Positions 16,739 through 24,631 of a DNA stretch of 64,000 nt are shown in pieces (within the stretch, counting starts at the first letter, position 1; the number at the start of each line of letters is the position of its first letter). The DNA lies in NCBI GenBank assembly GCA_002311745.1, contig DBZL01000071.1:19226-83225 (forward strand), written 5' to 3'. The stretch is from Phycisphaerales bacterium UBA1161 (GTDB taxonomy: Bacteria; Planctomycetota; Phycisphaerae; Tepidisphaerales; Tepidisphaeraceae). Below the pieces are notes generated by a model. The model saw only the letters and a program-made list of their open reading frames with translations, was not told the origin of the DNA and ran no database searches. The translations under genes and the position numbers were made by a program.

Positions 16739-17776
16739 TCAGAACGTCAAGGCCTGCACCGGCTCGGGTTGAGGCTCGGCGGCCTCCGGAGCGAACGATG
16801 CGATGGTTCCGCGATCCACCAGCGTCCCCGTGAGCCACAGGGTAATGGGCCGGCCGGTTTGGCCGTACCGCAGGATTTCGGCGACGGCGGAAGCCGTCTG
16901 CTGGGCGCCGGTGTAGTAACCGGTGCACGGATAATCACCATCGAGCGGGCCCAAGGCGGTGACCGAGATGCGTCCGGGTACGGCGATGCCGGCCTGCCCC
17001 AGCACGTGCAGTGTTTCTCGCGCCCCGCGCACCGAATCGCAGATGCAGGCGGTGGCGCCGTTTTCCACGGCGGCGACGATGTCGCGCGGGAAGCAGGCAT
17101 CGACGCAGACGTCCGAGCCAAACGAGGGGGCCAGGCGGCGGACGGCCTTGGTGACGGCGGTACGATTGTGAGCTTCAACGGCAACGAAACGGCGATGTCC
17201 GCTCATCAGCAGGTGCCGCGTCAGCGCGGCAGCGCCCAAGGACAGGTCCAACAACACGGCGTTGGTGGAGTAGGTTCGTGGTTCGCGGCCGACGGCCACC
17301 ACCGGAATGTTGCGCACCAGCAGGTCGCGCACGAAAGCATCGGGCGTCTCGGCAGCCAGATCCACCACCGCGGCAAACTGGTTGAGGTAGCTGGGCCGCA
17401 GCGTCGTCACGTCGTCTGTGACCTCGGCGTGTGGATTGAGCAATTTCAGATGTTCAACGATGACCGCATCGACCTGTCGATCGACCAGCAACAGCCACGA
17501 TCCTTCGGATGGGTTGTGTTGCGGAGCAGCGCTTTTGACGAACGTACCTCGACCGATGCTGCGGTGGAGCACTCCCTCGGCGGCCAAATCCGTCAAGGCC
17601 TTGCTGAGGGTCTTGGCGTTGACGTGGAATCGCCGCGCCAACTCGCGCTCGCCGGGCAGTTTTCCTGAAAGCTCGCCAGAAGCCACGGCTTGGCGGATCT
17701 TTTCCCGCAAGCGTTGGAATTTATAGCTCAAGCCAGCCTGACGACGCCTTTGCTGCGGTGAATTGATGCTGTCCAT
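16739..17776 (-). CDS. GntR-type regulator with LacI-like sensor domain
   Basis: A 345-residue regulator. Residues about 15-85 are a GntR winged helix (LREKIRQAVASGELSGKLPGERELARRF, then KTLSKALTDLAAEGVLHRSIGRGTFV by key positions). The rest resembles the periplasmic-binding-protein fold of LacI repressors (VVDLAAETPDAFVRDLL, HLLMSGHRRFVAVE, ACICDSVRGARETLHVLGQAGI, ISVTALGPLDGDYP). This GntR plus sugar-sensor layout recurs in Planctomycetota and Lentisphaerota. The start at 17776 begins MDSINSPQQRRRQ; a longer frame has no conserved residues. It is divergent from the lipase gene, with about 260 bases between them, and may control it. Confidence 0.85.
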   Translation of the reverse strand: MDSINSPQQRRRQAGLSYKFQRLREKIRQAVASGELSGKLPGERELARRFHVNAKTLSKALTDLAAEGVLHRSIGRGTFVKSAAPQHNPSEGSWLLLVDRQVDAVIVEHLKLLNPHAEVTDDVTTLRPSYLNQFAAVVDLAAETPDAFVRDLLVRNIPVVAVGREPRTYSTNAVLLDLSLGAAALTRHLLMSGHRRFVAVEAHNRTAVTKAVRRLAPSFGSDVCVDACFPRDIVAAVENGATACICDSVRGARETLHVLGQAGIAVPGRISVTALGPLDGDYPCTGYYTGAQQTASAVAEILRYGQTGRPITLWLTGTLVDRGTIASFAPEAAEPQPEPVQALTF

Positions 17777-18036
17777 TTTTACCTTCCCTGCCGAAAGTCC
17801 TCGGTTCCAATTAGGGGGCTGTATTTTGCACCTACGCTCCCCTGCCATACAGAGTTAACTACATTACAGTTCTTCGGCAATATGCGATACGGCGGTTGGA
17901 TAAAATTCAGCAAAAAAATAGTTCATGGCAAGAATCTTTAAATGGGTCCATAGGTACAGCAGGAAATAATGGGTCAATCGCGGATTTGGCAATTCATGGG
18001 TATCATGGCCGGTGGCGGGCGCCGGCGGCCAAAAAC

Positions 18037-19086
18037 ATGAGAAAATTCCTTATTTCCCTCCTGGTTCTGACGGTGCCGCAGCCAGCAGTGGCACGAGGAG
18101 CCAACCCCCCGCTGTGGGATCGATGGGCGCAGTCGCTGCACTTGCCGCGCGATTGGGACCAGGCGTGCGAATCGCTGGAGCGATTGACGCGCGACGTAGC
18201 GCCGGCGGCTTGGGCCGACCAGCAGCGGCAATGGGGGTTGCTCATCGACCAGGCGATTGATCCGCGCAAGCCCCTGGTGGTGCTGATCCACGGTTTAGAC
18301 GGGGATGCCGACGGCTGCCGGCCGATGACCCGGTTGCTCCAGCAGGCCGGCTGGCAGACTGCGATCTTCTGTTATCCGGCTGACAAACACCTGAGCGGCA
18401 ATGCACAGTTGCTCGCCGAGCATCTGGGGGCCCTGCGCGTGACCTACCCCCGCTTGAAGATCGACCTGGTCACGCAAAGCATGGGCGGACTGGTAGCGCG
18501 ACAATACGTCGAAGGGCCGCAGTACGCCGGCGGCGTGGATCGGCTGATCCTGATCGCCCCGCCCAACGCCGGCTCGCCTTGGGCCAAATTCTGTTGGGCC
18601 GGCAAACTGGTCGCCCATTGGCAGCGCTATCGCCACGATCCGCAATGGAACCCCGCCTGGATGATCACCGAAGGTCTGTGCCAAGCCGGGGGCGATCTGA
18701 TACCGGGCTCGCGGTTTTTGGCCCAGTTGAATTCGCGCCCGCGCCGCGCGGGAATTAAGTACACGATCATCGCGGGCGATCTGCCCGCCGGCGACCGCGT
18801 CGGCGCGGACTTGATCCAGGCCTCGGCACGCCTGGCCTGCGAGCGATGGCCCCATACCTGGGGTATCCGGCAAGTCGATGTGGTCGCGCAATGCTGGGCC
18901 GACGACTTGCGCGAAAAACGGGGCGGCGGCGATGGACCGGTGAGCCTGGCCAGCGCCGCCTTGGCCGGCGTGGACGATCTGGTGATCGTTCACGCGGATC
19001 ATCTTTGCTTGTACGAATCGGTGGACGGTCGTCCCCCTGCCGCCTGGCCGATCATCCAGGATCGGCTGGCCGACCATGGCCGGTGA
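18037..19086 (+). CDS. secreted alpha/beta-hydrolase (lipase/esterase-like)
   Basis: A 349-residue protein with a signal peptide at residues 1-20 (KFLISLLVLTVPQPAVA). The lipase-type fold is shown by the oxyanion turn VVLIHGLDGDADG (near residue 88), the nucleophile elbow VTQSMGGLVARQY with the catalytic serine, and a late His in VHADHLCLY. The serine sits in a TQSMGG version of the GHSxG motif. The start at 18037 is preferred because it opens directly into the signal peptide; upstream in-frame codons are unconserved. Its stop overlaps the thiL start by 11 bases. Confidence 0.85.
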   Translation: MRKFLISLLVLTVPQPAVARGANPPLWDRWAQSLHLPRDWDQACESLERLTRDVAPAAWADQQRQWGLLIDQAIDPRKPLVVLIHGLDGDADGCRPMTRLLQQAGWQTAIFCYPADKHLSGNAQLLAEHLGALRVTYPRLKIDLVTQSMGGLVARQYVEGPQYAGGVDRLILIAPPNAGSPWAKFCWAGKLVAHWQRYRHDPQWNPAWMITEGLCQAGGDLIPGSRFLAQLNSRPRRAGIKYTIIAGDLPAGDRVGADLIQASARLACERWPHTWGIRQVDVVAQCWADDLREKRGGGDGPVSLASAALAGVDDLVIVHADHLCLYESVDGRPPAAWPIIQDRLADHGR

Positions 19087-19972
19087 ATTCGACTTCATCC
19101 AGTGGATCGCCGCCCAGAACCGCGCTGGCAACCTGGTGCAATTGGGCGTGGGAGACGATCTGGCCGTGCTGAACTGGCCGGCGGATGATCTGCTGCTGGT
19201 CGGCGTGGACCAGGTGCTCGAGGGCGTGCACTTCGATTCGGCCGTTCATTCACCCCGGCAAATCGGCAAAAAGGCGATCAACCGCAGCGTGTCGGACTGC
19301 GCCGCCATGGGATGTCTGCCCGCGGCGGCCGTCGCCACCGTCGCCCTGCCCAAGCATTTTTCCCTGGACCAAGCCAAGGAGCTTTACCTGGGAATGCGCC
19401 AGGCGGCGGAAGCGTTTGATTGCCCCATCGTCGGCGGCGACACCGCGGCTTGGGATGGAAAACTGATCGCCACGGTGACGATCCTGGGTCGCACGAGCGG
19501 CATTCGGCCCGTCGCCCGCAGCGGCGCCAAAGCGGGCGATCGGATTTTCGTCACCGGTCCCTTGGGCGGCAGTATTCTGGGCCGCCACATCGAGTTTGTT
19601 CCCAAGGTCGCCCTGGGCCGCGAGCTGGCCGCCCTCGCCAGCGCGATGATCGACATCAGCGACGGCCTGTCGCGCGATCTGGGGCACATCTGCCGCTGCA
19701 GCGGCGTGGGGGCGATCCTCCAAGCCGAGTCGGTGCCGATTCATCCCGATGCCGTCGAGCTGTCGCGCCGCGACGGCCGAGCGGCTCTGGAGCACGCCTT
19801 GCACGATGGTGAGGATTACGAACTGCTCTACACCACCAGCCGCCCAACCGCGCCGGGAATTTGCATCGGTCGGATCGTGGAAAAACCCGGCATGTGGCTG
19901 CAAGACGAGCGCAAGAATCTGCGGGCATTGGAAATTGCCGGATGGCAACACGTCTGGGGAAGTGCTCCGTGA
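19076..19972 (+). CDS. thiL: thiamine-monophosphate kinase
   Basis: Phosphorylates thiamine monophosphate to the active diphosphate cofactor. The 298-residue protein has the ThiL hallmarks: GVGDDLAVL near residue 24, DQVLEGVHFD, the AINRSVSDCAAMGCLP helix, PIVGGDTAAWDGKL, and AMIDISDGLSRDLGHIC and HDGEDYELL in the C-terminal half. Its start overlaps the lipase gene by 11 bases, which suggests coupled translation. ruvX lies convergently, with its stop codon a few bases after thiL. Confidence 0.95.
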   Translation: MAGEFDFIQWIAAQNRAGNLVQLGVGDDLAVLNWPADDLLLVGVDQVLEGVHFDSAVHSPRQIGKKAINRSVSDCAAMGCLPAAAVATVALPKHFSLDQAKELYLGMRQAAEAFDCPIVGGDTAAWDGKLIATVTILGRTSGIRPVARSGAKAGDRIFVTGPLGGSILGRHIEFVPKVALGRELAALASAMIDISDGLSRDLGHICRCSGVGAILQAESVPIHPDAVELSRRDGRAALEHALHDGEDYELLYTTSRPTAPGICIGRIVEKPGMWLQDERKNLRALEIAGWQHVWGSAP

Positions 19973-19981
19973 ACGCGCGCC

Positions 19982-20425
19982 TCACCGTGGGTTCAGCGCG
20001 GCCAGCTTTGCGTCGAGATATTCCTGCAGGAAAACCACCGCGGCTTGGGCATCCAGACGGGCCTTTTTTTGCTTCCGCGTGATTTTTTCTCCGCTGCGCT
20101 TGCGGTCAACCAGATTCCGCTCGGCTTGAAAAGTGGAAAGACGCTCATCGACGAAGATCACCGGCTTGCCGCTGCGCGCGGCCAGCTCACGGCCCAGGTC
20201 CAGCGCGCCCTGGGCCGCCGCCCCGCGCGTGCCGTCCATGTTCAACGCCAGGCCGATCACCAGACGCTGCACGGCCTCGGTTTCGATGATCTTCAGGATT
20301 TGTTCCACCGCTTGTGAGTCAAAGCGGACGTGCAGAACGCCGTAAGGGGTGGCGAGTTTCCCGGCGGCGTCGCTGAGGGACAGGCCGACGCGACGCGACC
20401 CCGGATCGATGCCGAGCGTGCGCAT
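19982..20425 (-). CDS. ruvX: RuvX / YqgF putative Holliday junction resolvase
   Basis: A 147-residue RNase H-fold nuclease of the YqgF family, implicated in recombination intermediates or 16S rRNA maturation. It begins MRTLGIDPGSRRVGLSLSD (acidic catalytic D7) and keeps RLVIGLALNMDGTRG, KPVIFVDERLSTFQAERNL and the later DAQAAVVFLQEYLD aspartate. The ATG at 20425 is the only sensible start. The mannose-1-phosphate guanylyltransferase gene lies immediately upstream, with a gap of six bases, so the two form an operon. Confidence 0.95.
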   Translation of the reverse strand: MRTLGIDPGSRRVGLSLSDAAGKLATPYGVLHVRFDSQAVEQILKIIETEAVQRLVIGLALNMDGTRGAAAQGALDLGRELAARSGKPVIFVDERLSTFQAERNLVDRKRSGEKITRKQKKARLDAQAAVVFLQEYLDAKLAALNPR

Positions 20426-20431
20426 GCGGAT

Positions 20432-21526
20432 TTACTGAAACTTCTCCCCGTATTTTTCCTTCACCTTGGCCACCAGTTCCTTGACGCGCTGGGCCTGCTC
20501 CTTGGGACAGACCAGCGTCACGTCGCGGGCGTGCACGATGATCATGTCGCTGAGCCCGATGGTGGAGAGCAGGTGTTGGGGATCTTGGCTGATGATGACG
20601 TTGTCATCGGAGTCCAGGAAAACGCCGGTGGGGCAATCGATGGCGTTGTTGTGCTCGTCCGTGGAAAGCGTCTCGGCCAAAGCCGGCCAGGACCCGACGT
20701 CCAGCCATTCCACCGGCATCTCCACCACCATCACCTGGGCGTCGCTTTTTTGCTGGCTGACCGGCTCCATGACGGCGTAGTCGATGCTGATCTTGGGCAA
20801 GCGCGGATACACCTCGCGCAGCACCGCCTCCTGGCGATCGGTGCCCCAGGCGTCGGCGATCTGCGTCAAGCCGCGGTGCGAGCCGGGCAGGTGCGCCGCC
20901 AGTTCCTTCAGCACCGTGTCGCAGCGCCACACGAACATGCCGCTGTTCCAGTAGTACCGGCCGGACTCGACGTAGCGGTCGGCCATGGCCTTGTCCGGTT
21001 TTTCAAAAAATCCCAGCACGCGATAGGCGCCCTCCACGTCCAGCGGCTCGCCGCGCTGGATGTACCCCAGGCCGGTGTGCCCGTGCGTCGGTACGATGCC
21101 GAAGGTGACCAGCGCGCTTGGTATTTGCGCGGTGACCTGGAAAGCGGCTTCCAGGCTCTTGTGGAACTGCGCCACCGGCTCGATCACGTGATCCGCGGTG
21201 ACGACCGCGCTGACCGCATCCGGGTCGCGCTTGTGCAAAACGGCGGCGGAAAAGCCCACGGCGTTGGCGGTGTCGCGGCCCATCGGCTCACCCAGCAGAT
21301 TCTGCCGCGGCAGCTCCGGAAGATTGGCCAGCACCGCCGCGGCGTGCACGGCGCCGGTGCAGACGAAAATCTGCTCCGGCGGCAACAGCCCGCGCAAACG
21401 CTCGTAGCTCAATTGCAGAAGACTTTTGCCATTGACGACGGGAAGAAGCTGCTTGGGGAGGTTGCCGCGGGACAGCGGCCATAGCCGCGTGCCCGCCCCC
21501 CCCGCCATAATCACGCCGTATCGCAT
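20432..21526 (-). CDS. manC: mannose-1-phosphate guanylyltransferase
   Basis: Makes GDP-mannose from mannose-1-phosphate and GTP, a donor for envelope polysaccharide and glycoprotein synthesis. The 364-residue protein carries the nucleotidyltransferase signature YGVIMAGGAGTRLWPLSR at its start, VVTADHVI, the substrate motif FFEKPDKAMADRYV, and YYWNSGMFVWRCD. It lacks the C-terminal isomerase domain of bifunctional enzymes. The start at 21526 is chosen because the family begins at MRYGVIM; an in-frame upstream ATG adds nine unconserved residues. ruvX follows directly. Confidence 0.93.
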   Translation of the reverse strand: MRYGVIMAGGAGTRLWPLSRGNLPKQLLPVVNGKSLLQLSYERLRGLLPPEQIFVCTGAVHAAAVLANLPELPRQNLLGEPMGRDTANAVGFSAAVLHKRDPDAVSAVVTADHVIEPVAQFHKSLEAAFQVTAQIPSALVTFGIVPTHGHTGLGYIQRGEPLDVEGAYRVLGFFEKPDKAMADRYVESGRYYWNSGMFVWRCDTVLKELAAHLPGSHRGLTQIADAWGTDRQEAVLREVYPRLPKISIDYAVMEPVSQQKSDAQVMVVEMPVEWLDVGSWPALAETLSTDEHNNAIDCPTGVFLDSDDNVIISQDPQHLLSTIGLSDMIIVHARDVTLVCPKEQAQRVKELVAKVKEKYGEKFQ

Positions 21527-21619
21527 CCATTCCACCTGCAGTAATGCAACCACCGGCCGAAGCGCTGATTATAACATGAACCGTGGTTCGCGTGGAATGC
21601 GCCGGCGCCGTGGATCGGC

Positions 21620-22792
21620 CTACGGCCGGCGAGGCGCGGCGGCGGCGGCCAACGGCGAAAGCAACGGCAAATCCGGATACCACACTCGCAGCACGCCCAG
21701 GTACACGCCGTCGTCCACGTCGACGGCGTGCAGTTTACGCCCGGCCAGCGGTCCGGCAACCGCCCGGCCGTCGGCGCTCCACAAACTCTTGCTATCCGCA
21801 TCGACCATGACCGCCTCGGGATATTTGGCCGTGCGCTTGGCGTGGAAAATCGGAAAAAGATCGTCCACCTGGCGGTCGAAGGCGACGGCGCATCCCGTGG
21901 CCGGACTGCGCCAAAGCAGCAGGCGCTGCGGGAAATTCTTCGGCTGTGCGGTCAGATCGCTGTCCAGCACGGCCGCGGGCCGGGTGGTGCAGATCATCGC
22001 CACGGTGGCGACACCGCGCGCGGCGGCGGGCATCGGGTAAAACGGCAAGAGCGGCCGCGACGGCGCCGGCCGCGAAGCTTGCACCGGCGCCAGCAGCACG
22101 CGCGTCTGCGGATGCAGCGCTTTCCACCGCTTCCACGTGGTTTTGATCGCCGAGATCGTTCCGCCGAATCCCGCGGGTTTTTGCTGCTGCAGCGTCAAGC
22201 CCGTCACGCCGTTGATGAATTGCCCCAGCCGCGCGTTGTACACCAGCAGCGTGTTGGCCGGCATGGAAACGATTTCCAGATCGCGCGCCTTGATGGAGCG
22301 GTCGATGCGCACCGTCACCACGCGATTGGCAAAAGCCGACCACAACAAAAGCAGCGGCGCCTGTTGATCCGTCTGCACGAGCACCGGAGCCGGATAGAGC
22401 GCCGCAAACGGATACGCGGTGGCCTCGCCGCCGTCGACCAAGCCAACGACCCAATCGTCATCGCCCAAAGTTGCCTGCTCGGCGGATACGAAACCGGGCT
22501 GGCCATTGACCAGAAAGGCGCTGTCGGGGTCGAGGGCGAAATGGTGCGCCAGCAGCGCCAGGATGGGCGCAAGTCCGATCAACCACCAGGCCCGGCGCCG
22601 CCCGGCGACGATCAGCCCGACCAGGATCAGGCACAGGATCACCGTCAGCGCCAGCATCGGCCACTGCAATCGGCGGGACAGCACGATCCATTCGATGCCG
22701 TGCGGATATTGCCCCCAGAACGGATGCACGCCATAAGCGATGACGGCCGCGGGCATCGCCGCCAAAATAAGCAGCAGCAGGGGCAAAATCAC
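21620..22792 (-). CDS. DUF3179-like membrane protein
   Basis: A 390-residue protein with three hydrophobic segments in its first 85 residues (about 1-20, 47-62 and 71-84) and a large soluble C-terminal part. The segment DWVVGLVDGGEATAYPFAAL and the later LLLWSAFANRVV resemble DUF3179 domains. The central region is beta-rich with little charge. The stop codon is TAG, so amber is a normal stop in this genome. The gene lies between manC and the 2-hydroxyacid dehydrogenase on the opposite strand. Function is unknown. Confidence 0.75.
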   Translation of the reverse strand: MILPLLLLILAAMPAAVIAYGVHPFWGQYPHGIEWIVLSRRLQWPMLALTVILCLILVGLIVAGRRRAWWLIGLAPILALLAHHFALDPDSAFLVNGQPGFVSAEQATLGDDDWVVGLVDGGEATAYPFAALYPAPVLVQTDQQAPLLLLWSAFANRVVTVRIDRSIKARDLEIVSMPANTLLVYNARLGQFINGVTGLTLQQQKPAGFGGTISAIKTTWKRWKALHPQTRVLLAPVQASRPAPSRPLLPFYPMPAAARGVATVAMICTTRPAAVLDSDLTAQPKNFPQRLLLWRSPATGCAVAFDRQVDDLFPIFHAKRTAKYPEAVMVDADSKSLWSADGRAVAGPLAGRKLHAVDVDDGVYLGVLRVWYPDLPLLSPLAAAAAPRRP

Positions 22793-22855
22793 GCCGTAAC
22801 GATAGCGGCGCCGCGCTTAATCACAAGACGCCCCGCGTGCGGTACACTGACGCTT

Positions 22856-23815
22856 ATGACACATCCAGATACCCGGCCGTTGGTGATCGTCACCGAAGGC
22901 TCCGACCCTCGGCCGTTGCAGTGGCTCAGGGAGCGCGCCCGCGTCGTGGAGATGCCGACGGCTCATCCGCAGTTTGGCCAACAACTGGCCGAGGCGCGGG
23001 GCCTTGTGGTCCGCACGTACACGAAAGTGAACGCGGCGCTTTTGCAGGAGGCGCCCCAACTGAAGGTGGTGGGCCGCGGCGGCGTGGGATTGGAAAACAT
23101 CGACGTGGCCGAATGCCGCCGCCGCGGCGTCCAGGTCGTCTACACTCCCGATGCCAACACGCTGGCCGTCGGCGATTTCGTCTTCGGATATCTCTTGCAG
23201 CTCTTGCGTCCGTGGGCGTTCTTCCGCGACAAGGTGTACGAGCCCAAGGAATTCAAGCGCATCCGCGACACCCTGCGCGGCCGGCAACTGAACGAGTTGA
23301 CGCTCGGCGTCCTGGGCATGGGCCGCGTCGGCCGCCGCGTCGGTCACATCGCCGCCAACGGCTTTGACATGCCCGTGATCTACAACGATCTGCTGGACGT
23401 GGCCGCTCTGCTGGATTTCCCCGCCACCGCCGTGGACAAGCCAACGCTCTATCGCCAGGCGGACATCCTGACCATTCACGTGGACATGCGTCCGGGCAAC
23501 GAGAACCTAGTCGGCCGCGAGCAGATCGTCATGCTCAAGGAATCGGCCGTGTTGATCAACGCCAGCCGGGGCGAGGTGCTGGACGTGGCGGCCCTGGCCG
23601 AGGCGCTGCGCTCCAAGAAGCTGCACGGCGCCGCGCTGGACGTTTACGCTCCCGAGCCGCCGGGCCCCGATTTCCCGCTGTTGGGATTGCCCAACGTCCT
23701 GCTGAGCCCGCACATGGCCGCCCGCACGACCACGGCGCTGGAGAACATGAGCTGGGTGGTGCGGGACGTGATGGAGGTGCTGGAAGGCCGCAAGCCCAAA
23801 TACGCGGCCCCGTGA
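22856..23815 (+). CDS. D-isomer-specific 2-hydroxyacid dehydrogenase
   Basis: A 319-residue NAD-dependent dehydrogenase related to D-3-phosphoglycerate dehydrogenase. It has the nucleotide-binding signature VLGMGRVGRR near residue 150, the catalytic Arg region GRGGVGLENID, the substrate loop DILTIHVDMRPGNENLV, and ALDVYAPEPPGPDFPLLGLPNVLLSPHMAART with the active His (by key residues E, H). It has no C-terminal ACT domain, so serine feedback seen in long SerA enzymes is unlikely. A related but decayed C-terminal copy follows beyond the RAYT at 24559. Substrate is inferred from family only. Confidence 0.88.
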   Translation: MTHPDTRPLVIVTEGSDPRPLQWLRERARVVEMPTAHPQFGQQLAEARGLVVRTYTKVNAALLQEAPQLKVVGRGGVGLENIDVAECRRRGVQVVYTPDANTLAVGDFVFGYLLQLLRPWAFFRDKVYEPKEFKRIRDTLRGRQLNELTLGVLGMGRVGRRVGHIAANGFDMPVIYNDLLDVAALLDFPATAVDKPTLYRQADILTIHVDMRPGNENLVGREQIVMLKESAVLINASRGEVLDVAALAEALRSKKLHGAALDVYAPEPPGPDFPLLGLPNVLLSPHMAARTTTALENMSWVVRDVMEVLEGRKPKYAAP

Positions 23816-23819
23816 TCGG

Positions 23820-23884
23820 CGCGCATCGCACGCGACGCGGCTAAAACGCCATCCGACTTTTAGCCGCGTCGCGTGCGACGCGCG
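23820..23884. repeat. REP palindrome upstream of the RAYT gene
   Basis: Two 27-base arms (23820-23846 and 23858-23884) are reverse complements with one mismatch and an 11-base loop. The core reads GCGACGCGGCTAAAA on one strand. An arm matching 23858-23884 is repeated once after the transposase gene, so these behave as REP sequences of the RAYT. Confidence 0.9.
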
Positions 23885-23908
23885 GCCGAAAAAGGTCCTG
23901 CTATTCCA

Positions 23909-24499
23909 ATGATTCTCGCTACGCATCTCATCTTCAGCGCCTACGGCTTTTGGCTCCCCAACGATCCTCGCGGATCGTGGTCGAAGTTCGTGGCATCGTG
24001 GGACCTGCTCAAATACGGCAAGGCGACGACGGTCTCTGCCGATCGGTCCCTTGCGTACAAACCCCACGACGTCTCACTGCGCCGCCGGGCAAAATCAGCC
24101 TTGAAATATTCGCCGGTCCAGTTCACGGGCATTCAAGCGCGCGCGATTGCCCGCAGGTTTGCCCATGCGATCCGAGAACGGTCGTATGTCCTGCACGCCT
24201 GCTGCATACTTCCCGATCATGTGCATCTGGTCATTGCGCGACACGCCCGGCCGGCAAATGAAATCGTCGGACACCTAAAATTCGCAGCCACGCAACGATT
24301 GCTGAAGGAAGATCTGCATCCGTTCAGTGGCACAGAATCCGGCGAAGAATTGCCTTCCCCCTGGGCACGGGGAACATGGCAAGTGTTCTTGGATTCGCCG
24401 GCGGATGTGCGGCGGGCGATACGCTACATGGAAGACAATCCGCTCAAAGAAGGCAAGCGGCGGCAACGCTGGCCGTTCGTGACGGCATATGTCGAGTAA
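23909..24499 (+). CDS. REP-associated tyrosine transposase (RAYT)
   Basis: A 196-residue single-domain Y1 transposase-like nuclease. The HUH motif is LPDHVHLVI with H104 and H106; the catalytic tyrosine is Y173 in IRYMEDNPLKEG. The length and the basic end (GKRRQRWPFV) fit RAYTs, which are thought to move REP palindromes. The start at 23909 is favoured because homologues begin close to it; a longer frame would start inside the REP. It is flanked by REP palindromes on both sides. Nothing in the catalytic motifs suggests decay. Confidence 0.9.
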   Translation: MILATHLIFSAYGFWLPNDPRGSWSKFVASWDLLKYGKATTVSADRSLAYKPHDVSLRRRAKSALKYSPVQFTGIQARAIARRFAHAIRERSYVLHACCILPDHVHLVIARHARPANEIVGHLKFAATQRLLKEDLHPFSGTESGEELPSPWARGTWQVFLDSPADVRRAIRYMEDNPLKEGKRRQRWPFVTAYVE

Positions 24500-24509
24500 C
24501 GCCGCCGAC

Positions 24510-24536
24510 CGCGCGTCGCACGCGACGCGGCTAAAA
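24510..24536. repeat. REP half-palindrome downstream of the RAYT gene
   Basis: This 27-base sequence is identical to the reverse complement of 23858-23884 and differs at one base from 23820-23846. It starts 11 bases after the RAYT stop codon. Only one arm is present, so it is a half-REP or a truncated copy. Confidence 0.9.
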
Positions 24537-24540
24537 ATCA

Positions 24541-24624
24541 GGAGACCTCAGTGAGGCTTGCTGGGTCGTGCGCGACGTGATGGAAGTTTTGGGGGGAAGA
24601 AGACCGAAGTATCCCGCTCCGTGA
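24541..24624 (+). pseudogene. C-terminal tail of a second 2-hydroxyacid dehydrogenase
   Basis: From 24559 to the stop at 24624 the frame encodes CWVVRDVMEVLGGRRPKYPAP. Over 20 residues from the Trp it matches the end of the intact dehydrogenase gene (22856-23815) at 17 positions. The nucleotide changes are mostly at third codon positions, so the source was a diverged, once-functional paralogue rather than a recent duplicate. No start codon or catalytic part remains. The tail begins after the 15-base motif GGAGACCTCAGTGAG (24541-24555). The intact gene's homologous region is AAC-rich and differs upstream of the Trp. Confidence 0.75.
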
Positions 24625-24631
24625 GGGACAG

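Noticed and set aside
21728..22855. Upstream extension of the 2-hydroxyacid dehydrogenase
   Set aside because: It lies antisense to the DUF3179 gene; the ATG at 22856 fits the family start.
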